Shown: positions 1 through 10,064 of the stretch, piece after piece
Layout: the number at the start of each line of letters is the position of its first letter
Numbering within the stretch: position 1 is the stretch's first letter
NCBI RefSeq assembly: GCF_030345795.1
Contig: NZ_JAUALB010000001.1
Location: forward strand, 5,076,001-5,140,000
Reading direction: 5' to 3'
From: Micromonospora sp. WMMA1363
GTDB lineage: Bacteria > Actinomycetota > Actinomycetes > Mycobacteriales > Micromonosporaceae
DNA length: 64,000 nucleotides
The notes under the pieces: model-generated
Told to the model about the DNA's origin: nothing
Database searches by the model: none
Seen by the model: only the letters and a program-made list of their open reading frames with translations
Translations under genes and position numbers: made by a program

Positions 1-76
1 CGTGGTGGCGGATGGTCCGAGTGGCGGGCGCGGTGTCGGGCCGCTCGCGGCGGCCGTGCCGGTGGTGTGGCCCGCC

Positions 77-1798
77 TCAGATCCCCAGCGCGGAGGCTAC
101 CTCGGCGCGGAGCGCGGTGCCGGCGGTCGCCGCCCGGGAACGGGCCGCGGCGACGTCGCCGTCGGCGACCGGCTCCGTCACCTCCAGGTATGCCTTGAGT
201 TTTGGCTCGGTCCCCGACGGGCGGATCACCACCCGGGCGGTGGCGCTGCGCAGGACGACCACGTCCGCCTCGGGTAGCAGATCCCGGCATTCGGTGACCG
301 GCTGCCCGAGCAACGTGGTCGGGGTGGCGGACCGGACCCGGGCCATCGCGTCGCTGATCACCCGCAGGTCGTCGACGCGCACCGAGAGCTGGTCGGTGTG
401 GTGCACCCCGAACTCGGCAGCCAGTTCGTCCAGCCGGTCGGTGAGTGTCCGGCCCCGCGCCTTGAGCTCCGCGGTCAGCTCCGCCACGGTCAGCGCCGCG
501 GTGATGCCGTCCTTGTCGCGGACGTGGTCGGGCGCGACGCAGTAGCCGAGCGCCTCCTCGTAGCCGAAGACCAGCGGCGCCGATCCGCCCCCGGCCCGTA
601 CGATCCACTTGAACCCGGTCAGCGTCTCGTCGTACGGCAGGTCCCGGGCGGCGCACATGGCACGCAACAGCGACGACGACACGATCGTGGTGGCGTACAG
701 GCCGGTGACGCCACGCCGCATCAGGTGGTCGGCGAGGAGCGCCCCGACCTCGTCGCCGCGCAGCATTCGCCAGCCCGGCGCTCCGCCGCCCGCCCCCGAG
801 CCGGCGACCTCGCCCCGGGCGCGGGCCGCTGGGTCGCTCTCGCGGACCACCACCGCGCACCGATCCGCGTCCGGGTCGTTGGCGATGGCGATGTCCGCGC
901 CGGTCGACTCGGCCAGGTCGGTCAGCCGGTCGACGGCCCCGGGCTCCTCCGGGTTCGGGAAAGAGACGGTGGGGAACGCCGGATCCGGCTCGGCCTGGTC
1001 GGGTACCACCCCGGGGACGGCGAACCCGGCCCGGGCGAAGGCCGCCGTGAGTACCGCCGCGCCGACGCCGTGCAGCGGCGTGTACGCCACGGTCAGGTCG
1101 CGCGGCCCGTCCGGCGCGACGACTGCCGCGGCCTGCTCGACGTACCCCGCGGCCAAGTCGTCGCCGAGTGTCTGCCCGGGCGGGCCCAACCGTACGTCGC
1201 CCAGCGGGCCGACCGCTCGGATGGCCGCTTCGATGCCGGCGTCGGCGGGTGGCACGATCTGCGCGCCCGCGCCCAGCTCACCGCCCAGCTCCGCGCCGAG
1301 GTAGACCTTGTAGCCGTTGTCCTGCGGCGGGTTGTGACTGGCGGTCACCATCACCCCGGCCGCCGCGCCGAGCCGGCGCACCGCGTAGGCCAGGACCGGC
1401 GTGGGCAATGGCCGGGGCAGCAGCAGCGCCGGACGGCCGGCGCCGGTGGCGACCCGGGCGGTCTGCTCGGCGAACGCGCGGGACCCGTGCCGGGCGTCGT
1501 ACCCGATCACCAGCGGGCCGGACCCGCCCTGGGCCGCGAGCCAGGCGACCAGCCCGGCGGCAGCCTGCGTGACCACCGCGAGGTTCATCCCGTTCGGTCC
1601 GGCGCGTAGCGGGCCGCGCAGGCCCGCGGTGCCGAAGGTCAGCGGGCCGGCAAAGCGGTCTGCCAGCTCCGGTGCGCTGCCCGGCAACCGGTCGAGCACC
1701 GCCTGCAGCTCCGCGCGACTGGTCGGGTCCGGGTCGTCGGCGAGCCAGCGTCGGGCCTGCTCGTGGATGGGGTCGATGTCAGTGGTGTCCGCCGGCAT
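77..1798 (-). CDS. Phosphoglucomutase/phosphomannomutase family enzyme
   Basis: Alpha-D-phosphohexomutase of about 573 residues. It interconverts hexose 1- and 6-phosphates in the cytoplasm, feeding glycogen, trehalose and cell-wall sugar synthesis. The active-site phosphoserine loop TASHNP lies near residue 154, the Mg-binding loop is NDPDADR, the sugar loop is GYEEALGY, and the C-terminal phosphate loop is RPSGTEPKLKAY. All four landmarks are intact and the length suits the large PGM2/PmmB-type branch. I chose the ATG at 1798; a GTG at 1813 is possible, and neither has a good ribosome binding site. A kinase gene lies upstream on the same strand. Substrate preference (glucose, mannose or ribose phosphate) cannot be read from sequence. 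Confidence 0.93.
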   Translation of the reverse strand: MPADTTDIDPIHEQARRWLADDPDPTSRAELQAVLDRLPGSAPELADRFAGPLTFGTAGLRGPLRAGPNGMNLAVVTQAAAGLVAWLAAQGGSGPLVIGYDARHGSRAFAEQTARVATGAGRPALLLPRPLPTPVLAYAVRRLGAAAGVMVTASHNPPQDNGYKVYLGAELGGELGAGAQIVPPADAGIEAAIRAVGPLGDVRLGPPGQTLGDDLAAGYVEQAAAVVAPDGPRDLTVAYTPLHGVGAAVLTAAFARAGFAVPGVVPDQAEPDPAFPTVSFPNPEEPGAVDRLTDLAESTGADIAIANDPDADRCAVVVRESDPAARARGEVAGSGAGGGAPGWRMLRGDEVGALLADHLMRRGVTGLYATTIVSSSLLRAMCAARDLPYDETLTGFKWIVRAGGGSAPLVFGYEEALGYCVAPDHVRDKDGITAALTVAELTAELKARGRTLTDRLDELAAEFGVHHTDQLSVRVDDLRVISDAMARVRSATPTTLLGQPVTECRDLLPEADVVVLRSATARVVIRPSGTEPKLKAYLEVTEPVADGDVAAARSRAATAGTALRAEVASALGI

Positions 1799-1846
1799 GC
1801 CTCTTGATAGCACGCCGACGGATCATCATGTCGACTCGGCCCGGTC

Positions 1847-3826
<1,980 letters not shown>

Positions 3827-4545
3827 TGAAGAGCCACCGGGGGATATCGAGGGGGCTGGGACACAACCCCGCTATTTTGCTGGTTCCGACACCCGATGCG
3901 GAAGCCGACGCGGCGGACGTTTGCGAACTCGACGAAGCGTGTCCGACTGTTCACTCTCCGATGCGCGTCGCTGACCTGCGGTTCGGCGCCCTCCTCCGAT
4001 GCCCGGCGCGCCTGTCCCGCCGCCCGGTATCCGGGGTCACGCGGGTCGGGTTTCCAGATCAGGGGCGTCTACGCGGCGGCGGACCGCCCCGCCGACCCCG
4101 GACTCCCGGCCGGGCGGCCGTGGCGTGCCCGGAAGATCTCTCCGGGCGGCCGGCCGCGTGATGGGGACGCACACCGTGTGCGGTCGGGCGGGGCGCGCCT
4201 GTGTGAACGTCGGCGAGGCCTCGTCGCCGAGCGTGGTCGGGTAGTTGTCGGACCGTCAGGATCCAGGACCGACTAATGCCACAATTCGGAAAGGAGGTCT
4301 GGAGCCCGGTGACGTTTTGTTGACTGCGGACTCGGTTACGGGTTGTAGGAGGTGTGGGGCAGATGACGGCGTTCGACCGCGATCTACCTGCAGTCCCGCT
4401 GCTACACGCACGTCCCGAGCTGGGTGTTCGTGACGCAGCGCGCTCCGATCGCTACGGGAACGAGGTTGCGCAGCGTCACCGTCGGAGGGCTAGGCTGTCT
4501 GCTGTTCCCGAAGATCCATCCATTTCTAGTGATCGAGAATTCGAC
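3827..4545. other. Intergenic region between kinase and amidohydrolase
   Basis: About 720 bp without a convincing gene. It separates two diverging genes and so must hold both promoters. A possible -10 TAGGCT lies at 4491-4496, 50 nt before the amidohydrolase GTG, with TTGCGC at 4466-4471 as a weak -35. Two perfect Shine-Dalgarno strings occur at 4290-4298 (AAAGGAGGT) and 4347-4353 (AGGAGGT) with no matching long gene. The first precedes a GTG with only four codons; the second precedes ATG 4363, which is in frame with the amidohydrolase, but third positions in that stretch are not GC-biased like real genes here. Confidence 0.6.
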
Positions 4546-5808
4546 GTGACGAGTGCGTTGACGCTGCCAACGGGCAGCCAGCTGGCGTCGTCCTGGACAG
4601 CGGCGCCGCCCGGGTCCCAGCCCCTGCCGTTCGAGCTGGACCACCTGCTCGCCCTCCGGGTGCCCGGGTTGATCGCTACCCGCCGTCACATCCACTCGCA
4701 TCCGGAGCTCTCCGGCGAGGAGTTCGAGACCGCCGCCCTGATCGCCCGAGAGCTGTCCCTCGCCGGGCTGCGTCCGCGGATGCTGCCCAAGGGCAACGGC
4801 GTCATCTGCGACATCGACGGGCGCCCCGACGGCCCGGTGATCGCGCTCCGCGCCGACATCGACGCGTTGCCGCTGGCCGACTCCAAGGAGGTGCCCTACC
4901 GGTCCACCGTCGACGGGGTCTGCCACGCCTGCGGCCACGACGTGCACACCACGGTCATGCTCGGCGTCGGCATGCTGCTGGCCCAGCTCGCCGACCTCGG
5001 CGAGCTGGCCGGCCGGGTGCGCCTGATCTTCCAGCCGGCGGAGGAGATCCTGCCCTGCGGGTCGCTGGAGGTGATCGAGGCAGGTGGCCTCGACGACGTG
5101 GTGCAGATCTTCGCGCTGCACTGCGACCCCAACCTGCCCGTGGGCCAGATCGGCCTACGGGTCGGGCCGATCACCGCGGCCGCCGACAACGTCACCGTCC
5201 GGCTGACCGGCCCGGGCGGGCACACCGCCCGCCCGCACCTCACCGTCGACCTGGTCGACGCGCTGGGCCGGCTGATCACCGAGGTGCCGGCTCTGGTCAG
5301 CCGCCGGGTGCCGGCGAACAGCGGGCTGCTGCTGGTGTTCGGCCACGCCTCGGCCGGCACCCGGTACAACGTCATCCCGTCGGAAGCCTGTGCCTCCGGC
5401 ACCCTGCGGGTGATGGACCGCGACACGTGGGAGCTGGCTCCCACGATCGTCGGTCAGGTCGTGCGGGACGTCATCGCGCCGACCGGGGCCACGGTGGACC
5501 TGGAGTATCTGCGGGGCCGTCCGCCGGTCAGCAACGACGCGCGGGCAATCCAGATCCTCACCACCGCCACCGCCGCCGCGCTCGGACCCGAGGGCATCGC
5601 CGAGACCCCGCAGAGCATGGGTGGCGAGGACTTCTCCTGGTACCTGGAGTACGTCCCCGGCGCCCTCGCCCGACTCGGTGTCGGCCGCTCCGGCCCGAAC
5701 GTCGACCTGCACCGCGCGTCGTTCGACGCGGACGAGCGGGCCATTCCGGTCGGCGTCCGGCTCATGGTGCAGACCGCGCTCCGGGCACTGGCGGCGGCGG
5801 CGAGCTGA
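4546..5808 (+). CDS. M20-family amidohydrolase (AmiA/AmiB-like)
   Basis: Zinc-dependent amidohydrolase of the M20D group, about 420 residues, expected to cleave N-acyl or peptide-like amide bonds; the substrate is unknown. Metal-binding and catalytic segments visible are RADIDALPL, CHACGHDVHTT and QPAEE, followed by a dimerisation lid and the late motif GGEDFSW. I start at GTG 4546, where GC-rich third positions and M20-like sequence begin. An ATG at 4363 with a perfect Shine-Dalgarno would add 61 residues, but those codons do not look coding. The 3' end overlaps the convergent DUF4349 gene by 47 bp. Amidohydrolase genes sit in the same neighbourhood of sugar mutase and lpdA in mycobacteria (from memory). 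Confidence 0.9.
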   Translation: MTSALTLPTGSQLASSWTAAPPGSQPLPFELDHLLALRVPGLIATRRHIHSHPELSGEEFETAALIARELSLAGLRPRMLPKGNGVICDIDGRPDGPVIALRADIDALPLADSKEVPYRSTVDGVCHACGHDVHTTVMLGVGMLLAQLADLGELAGRVRLIFQPAEEILPCGSLEVIEAGGLDDVVQIFALHCDPNLPVGQIGLRVGPITAAADNVTVRLTGPGGHTARPHLTVDLVDALGRLITEVPALVSRRVPANSGLLLVFGHASAGTRYNVIPSEACASGTLRVMDRDTWELAPTIVGQVVRDVIAPTGATVDLEYLRGRPPVSNDARAIQILTTATAAALGPEGIAETPQSMGGEDFSWYLEYVPGALARLGVGRSGPNVDLHRASFDADERAIPVGVRLMVQTALRALAAAAS

Positions 5809-6784
5809 TCCCGGCTGCCGGAGTCGCGGCGGCGGGGCCCGGGACGGTCGTATCCGCGCCGGCGGGTGGGTCGACCGCGAGCGTCGACCGTGGTCGGCGA
5901 CGGCGCATCAACCACCAGAACAGTCCCAGGGGTACGCCGAAGACGATCAGCCACGGCAGCACCGCCCCGAGGACGGTCACCAGCACGGTCATCGAGGTCA
6001 GAAAGACCCCCCAGCCGCCCTTCAGCCCAGCCAGGAAGCCGAGTTGGCGCTCACCGTCGCCGGTGCGGGCGTCCGGACCCACCAGCGAGACCGTGATCGT
6101 GGAGAGCGCGGTCAGGTCCGCCAGGCGGCGCTTCTTCGCCTCCAGCGAGGCCAGGTCCGCCTCGCGGCGGGCCAGCTCGTTCTCCAGCGACACCAGATCG
6201 CTGATCGACTCGGCGCGGGCGAGTAGCCGTCGGGCGTTCTCCACCCGGGCCCGCTGCGTCTTGATCCGGGCGTCCAGATCCACCGTCTCCTCGGTGACAT
6301 CCTCGGTGTTGATCTCCTGTCGCTGCCGGGTGCCCAGCTTGGCGATGTCCTCCACCACCGACGTGAACTTCGCGGCCGGCACCCGCAGCGTCAGCTCGAC
6401 GGTGGCGTCCCCGTCGGCGCTGCGCCGCTGGTCGCCGCCGACGAAGCCGCCGGCCGCCGTGGTCAGGGTGATCGCGTCCCGGGCTGCCCGCTCCACGTCC
6501 TCCACCTGCACCCGCATCGAACCGGTGTAGATGATGGCCCGCTGGTCGATGCGTAGGTCAGCCGGGCTGCTGCCTTCGGTGCTCCCGGACTGCCCGGCCC
6601 CGGCCCGGGTGTCGGCCGCCCCCGCTGGCGCCTCGACCTGTTCGCCCAGGTCCGCGCCGGTGGCCGACTCCGCCCCCGTAGTGTCGTCTCCGTCGCCCGC
6701 CGCGCCGCAACCAGCGACCGCCAGCGCCGCGGCCAGCGCCATCGCGATCATCACGCCGCGCCGGCGTGCTTCGTTTCCACCCAT
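5762..6784 (-). CDS. DUF4349 lipoprotein with coiled coil and C-terminal membrane helix
   Basis: About 340 residues. The N-terminus is a lipoprotein signal ending in LAVAGC (Cys26), then a low-complexity Gly/Ala/Asp linker, a DUF4349 core starting around DLRIDQRAIIYTGSM, a long helical coiled coil between about residues 170 and 225, and one or two C-terminal membrane segments ending in a basic tail. The family's function is unknown; it is anchored at the cell surface. I start at ATG 6784, which has GGAG five nt upstream, rather than the in-frame TTG at 6799. Its last 47 bases overlap the end of the amidohydrolase on the other strand. Confidence 0.85.
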   Translation of the reverse strand: MGGNEARRRGVMIAMALAAALAVAGCGAAGDGDDTTGAESATGADLGEQVEAPAGAADTRAGAGQSGSTEGSSPADLRIDQRAIIYTGSMRVQVEDVERAARDAITLTTAAGGFVGGDQRRSADGDATVELTLRVPAAKFTSVVEDIAKLGTRQRQEINTEDVTEETVDLDARIKTQRARVENARRLLARAESISDLVSLENELARREADLASLEAKKRRLADLTALSTITVSLVGPDARTGDGERQLGFLAGLKGGWGVFLTSMTVLVTVLGAVLPWLIVFGVPLGLFWWLMRRRRPRSTLAVDPPAGADTTVPGPAAATPAAGISSPPPPVPGARSAP

Positions 6785-6937
6785 CCCGACTCCGATCAAT
6801 CATGGCCGACCCGCTGGCCGGCACCGCCTGCCTGGAGCCCCATGACCGGGGCCGATCGGTCAGACGGGACGCGGTGCCGCGTTCGTTCCGGCAGACTGCG
6901 CTCAGGACGTCACGATTCGATAATCGAGGAGTCACGA

Positions 6938-7567
6938 ATGCGGCTGACCAAGTACGGCCACTCCTGCGTACGTGTCGAGCACGACGGGGGAGTGCTGGTC
7001 ATCGACCCGGGGATCTTCAGCGAGCGGGTCGCGCTGGACGGGGCGGACGCCGTACTGGTCACCCACGAGCATCCCGATCACCTCGACGTGGCCGCCCTGG
7101 CCGAGCAGCACGACCGCCGCCCGTTCGCCCTGTACGGCCCCGCTTCGCTGGTCGCCACCCTGGACGATCTGACCGGCCTGCTCTCGCCCGTCGAGGTCGG
7201 TTCGGAGTTCACCCCCGCCGGCGTCCCCGTCCGCGCCTACGGCGGACGGCACGCCGTGATCCACCCCGATATCCCGATCGTGGAGAACCTCGCCTATCTG
7301 GTCGACGACCGCGTCTACCACCCGGGCGACTCCCTGGTGGTCCCGGAGGACGTCGAAGTGGACACCCTCTTCCTGCCGATCCAAGCACCGTGGACCAAGT
7401 TCTCCGAGTCCCTGGACTTCCTCCGTGCGGTCGCGCCACGCCGGGCGTACGCACTGCACGACGGACTACTGAACGAAAACGGGTTGACCGCGTTCAACAA
7501 CAACGTCACCCGGCTCTCCGACGTGGACTACCGGCGCCTGGAACCGGGCACCCGGGTCGACGCCTGA
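6938..7567 (+). CDS. MBL-fold metal-dependent hydrolase (UlaG-like)
   Basis: Metallo-beta-lactamase-fold protein of 209 residues. The metal site HEHPDH is at residues 43-48, with further ligands in GGRHAVIH and HPGDS and a late His in ALHDG. The compact form with N-terminal MRLTKYGHSCVRVE is typical of the UlaG/YtnP-like branch, which hydrolyses phosphoesters or lactones; this member's substrate is unknown. ATG 6938 is chosen because GAGGAG sits six nt upstream. The next gene starts 6 nt after its stop, so the two are probably co-transcribed. Confidence 0.88.
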   Translation: MRLTKYGHSCVRVEHDGGVLVIDPGIFSERVALDGADAVLVTHEHPDHLDVAALAEQHDRRPFALYGPASLVATLDDLTGLLSPVEVGSEFTPAGVPVRAYGGRHAVIHPDIPIVENLAYLVDDRVYHPGDSLVVPEDVEVDTLFLPIQAPWTKFSESLDFLRAVAPRRAYALHDGLLNENGLTAFNNNVTRLSDVDYRRLEPGTRVDA

Positions 7568-7573
7568 GCGACG

Positions 7574-8512
7574 ATGCCCGACCCGACCCGGGAACTGGTG
7601 CGGCAGCTCTACCGCACGCCACCCGACCGGTTCGTGGCCGCCCGGGACGCTGCGGCCGCCGAGGCCCGCCGCAGCGGTGACGTCCGGGTCGCCCGGGAGA
7701 TCGGCCGGCTGCGCCGCCCCACGGTGGCAGCCTGGCTGGTGAATCTGCTCGCGTTGGACCGGCCGGAGCTGGTCGCCGACCTGGGCCGGCTGGCCGAGTC
7801 GCTGCGGTCCGCCCAGCGCGAGCTGCGTGGGGCGAAACTTCGGGACCTGTCCGCACAGCGCCGGGCCGTGGTCGGCGCGCTGGTCGCCGAGGCACGCCGG
7901 CTGGCGGCCGGGGTCGAGGGTGCCCCGTCGGCCGGGAAGCTTCCGCTGGCCGAGGTGGAGGGGACCCTCAACGCCGCCATCTCCGACGTCGAGGTGGCCG
8001 AGCAGGTTCGCTCCGGTCGGTTGCTCCGCGCCGCCAGCTACGCCGGTTTCGGTGAGGTGCCTCGGCCGCAGCTGCGCCTTGTCACCGGCGGAGCCGACGA
8101 GGAGGCCGCCGGGGTGGCTGTCCGGCCGCGGAGCGACGACCGGTCGGCGCTCCGCGCCGAACAGGCGGAACGGGCCGCCCGAGCCGAGCGGGCCCGCCGG
8201 CGGCGCGCGTTGGAGAAGGAGCTCGCGCGGGCACGAACCGATCAGGAGCGGGCCGAGGCGGCGCTGACCGACGCGGCGGAGACCGAGCGCGGCGGTGCTG
8301 CCGTCCTCGACACGATCGAGACGGAACTCGCCGATTTGGAACGGCGGCGGGCCGTCGCCGGAGAGGACCTCAGCCGAGCCCGGCTGGCCCGCCGGTCGGC
8401 CGAGCGGTCGGTCACCGCCGCCCGCCGCCGTACCGGCGAGGTCGAGGCGGCGGTCGAGGCGCTCGACGCCGAAGAGGGGGATGTCGGCGGCGGCGTTGGC
8501 ACGGCAGACTGA
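7574..8512 (+). CDS. Conserved actinobacterial coiled-coil protein, unknown function
   Basis: 312-residue protein that I recognise only as a conserved hypothetical of actinobacteria. The N-terminal third has a recurrent signature around REIGRLRRPTVAAWLVNLLA. The C-terminal half (about residues 185-305) is strongly charged and helical, rich in Ala, Arg and Glu, and probably forms a long coiled coil. No catalytic motif, signal peptide or membrane helix is visible. It follows the MBL gene by 6 nt and precedes an SCO6745-like gene by 37 nt on the same strand, suggesting a three-gene unit. Confidence 0.75.
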   Translation: MPDPTRELVRQLYRTPPDRFVAARDAAAAEARRSGDVRVAREIGRLRRPTVAAWLVNLLALDRPELVADLGRLAESLRSAQRELRGAKLRDLSAQRRAVVGALVAEARRLAAGVEGAPSAGKLPLAEVEGTLNAAISDVEVAEQVRSGRLLRAASYAGFGEVPRPQLRLVTGGADEEAAGVAVRPRSDDRSALRAEQAERAARAERARRRRALEKELARARTDQERAEAALTDAAETERGGAAVLDTIETELADLERRRAVAGEDLSRARLARRSAERSVTAARRRTGEVEAAVEALDAEEGDVGGGVGTAD

Positions 8513-8549
8513 CCCCTGTGGACAGACGGGACGGACCGGGAGCGCGAGC

Positions 8550-9290
8550 GTGACGCCGGAGCAGGTGGCCGCCGGCTGCAAGGCGGCCGTGCTGGACCTC
8601 GGGGACGCGTACACCCGCTGCCCGGTCACCCTGCGTCAGGCCCGGCTGCTCGGCATCTCCGGCTGGGCGTTCCACATCGCCGGACGGGCCGGCGCGCTCG
8701 GCGACGTCCGCGCGGAGACGGTGGCCGCCGCCCTCGGGTTCATCGCGCCGGACGCGGTCGCCGACGGCTGGGACGCGGCGCTGCGGACCGTACCGCCGAT
8801 GCGGGTGGCCACCGTCACGGTGGCGGAGTGCTGCCGGTGGGGCGACGAGAACTTCGACGCCCGGCCAGGTGCCGGCCGGCTTGCCGGGCTGCTCGGTAGG
8901 GCGGTCGAGGCCGCGGACGCCACGGGGATGCCGTTGTTCGCCGCGTGGCGGGCGATGCCCGTTCCGGAGCGGACGGCTGGTGCCCGGGTGGCGGTGAGCC
9001 TGCGCCTGCTGCGGGAACACTTCGCCGGGGCGCACCTGCTCGCCGTACGCGCCGCCGGGATGACCCCGCTGGAGGCGGTGCTCGCCGGGCCCGACGGAGA
9101 GGCCAGCGCCGTGGCGTGCGGCTGGCCGCCGCCGTATCCCCCGGTGGGGCCGCTGGTCCGGCGGCGGCTGTGGGCGGAGGCGGTGACCGACCGGCTGGCC
9201 GCGCCGGCGTTCGCGGCGCTCGGCCCGGCAGACGGCGCGGAACTGGTGGAACTCCTGGCGACCTTCCGCGCCGACCTGAGCCACCCCTGA
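8550..9290 (+). CDS. SCO6745/SalK-like conserved protein
   Basis: 246-residue protein resembling the SCO6745 (SalK-like) family of actinobacteria: the GWAFHIAGRAGALG segment followed by AAALGFIAPDAVADGWD matches the family pattern of an aromatic/Arg core near the N-terminus. Function is unknown; members are sometimes labelled helix-turn-helix or oxidoreductase-like without proof. GTG 8550 is preferred because GGGAG lies seven nt upstream and GC-biased third positions begin there. It is the last gene of the short plus-strand run with the MBL and coiled-coil genes. Confidence 0.65.
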   Translation: MTPEQVAAGCKAAVLDLGDAYTRCPVTLRQARLLGISGWAFHIAGRAGALGDVRAETVAAALGFIAPDAVADGWDAALRTVPPMRVATVTVAECCRWGDENFDARPGAGRLAGLLGRAVEAADATGMPLFAAWRAMPVPERTAGARVAVSLRLLREHFAGAHLLAVRAAGMTPLEAVLAGPDGEASAVACGWPPPYPPVGPLVRRRLWAEAVTDRLAAPAFAALGPADGAELVELLATFRADLSHP

Positions 9291-9502
9291 TCGTGCCGAC
9301 TCCGCACCGGCGGCATCGCTCCCGCAACGTCGGCGACCGTCCCGGTCACTCGCTACCAGCCGGTCAGGCTGCGCGAGGTGCGTTGGACCGACAGATACGA
9401 GCTGGGTCGCGCCGGCCGCGGGTGTGGGATTGACGACCTCGGTCGAACCCGGTCCCCGGTGGCGTCCGGGCCGGTAGCAGACTGGACGCCGTGCGACACG
9501 CC

Positions 9503-9958
9503 TTAGGCCGACGCGGTGCCGGTGGGGCGGGAACGCAGTTCGGTGACGTAGTCGTCCGGCGCGCCCGCCTTCTCGGCGGCATTCGCGATCTCCGAGAGGT
9601 ACCACGAGGTCGGCAGCCCGCCCTCGTAGCCGTCGAAGACGTAGATCCACGCCGTGACCTCGCCGTCCAGGGTCGAGATCCGCACGTGCAGCTTCCGGTA
9701 TGTGCCGGACGTGACGCCCTCGATCTCGTCGAGCTGTGCGGCGTCGTACGGGTGGATGTCGTAGAGCGCCACGAACACCCGGTCGCCGGGGGATTCGACG
9801 ACTGTGCTGACCGCCCCCTCCCATCCGATGACGCCCTCGCCGCCGAAGGTGAGTCGCCAGCCCTCCAGCCAGCCGGTGCCCACCATCGGCGAATGCGGAC
9901 AGTAGGCGCGCATCCGGGCAGGGTCGAGGTTTGAGCCGTAGGCGGCGTAATGACGCAC
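9503..9958 (-). CDS. Gamma-glutamylcyclotransferase-like (GGCT/AIG2) protein
   Basis: Small GGCT-fold protein, 151 residues. It carries the substrate-binding YGSNL loop at residues 7-11 and an acidic residue in LDEIEGV at the position of the family's catalytic Glu. Family members convert gamma-glutamyl compounds to 5-oxoproline, but many bacterial homologues are uncharacterised. The GTG start is preceded by TATCGT (9966-9971) with a 7-nt gap, so the mRNA is probably leaderless. It diverges from lpdA, and together they form one divergent promoter region. Confidence 0.82.
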   Translation of the reverse strand: MRHYAAYGSNLDPARMRAYCPHSPMVGTGWLEGWRLTFGGEGVIGWEGAVSTVVESPGDRVFVALYDIHPYDAAQLDEIEGVTSGTYRKLHVRISTLDGEVTAWIYVFDGYEGGLPTSWYLSEIANAAEKAGAPDDYVTELRSRPTGTASA

Positions 9959-10064
9959 GGCGATGACGATAGCCGGGTCGGCGGGTGGGGGAGAATACGA
10001 CGGTGCGTGTCGGACACGTTCGGGAGAAGAAAGTCACTGTGAGCATGGACGAGGGGCGAGCGCT

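Noticed and set aside
1-76. Left edge of the window
   Set aside because: Too short to support any gene; nothing recognisable apart from the end of the sugar mutase at 77.
4245-4433. A 62-codon plus-strand frame with a CxxC (CRRC) segment before the amidohydrolase
   Set aside because: TTG start, poor third-position bias, and no family similarity.
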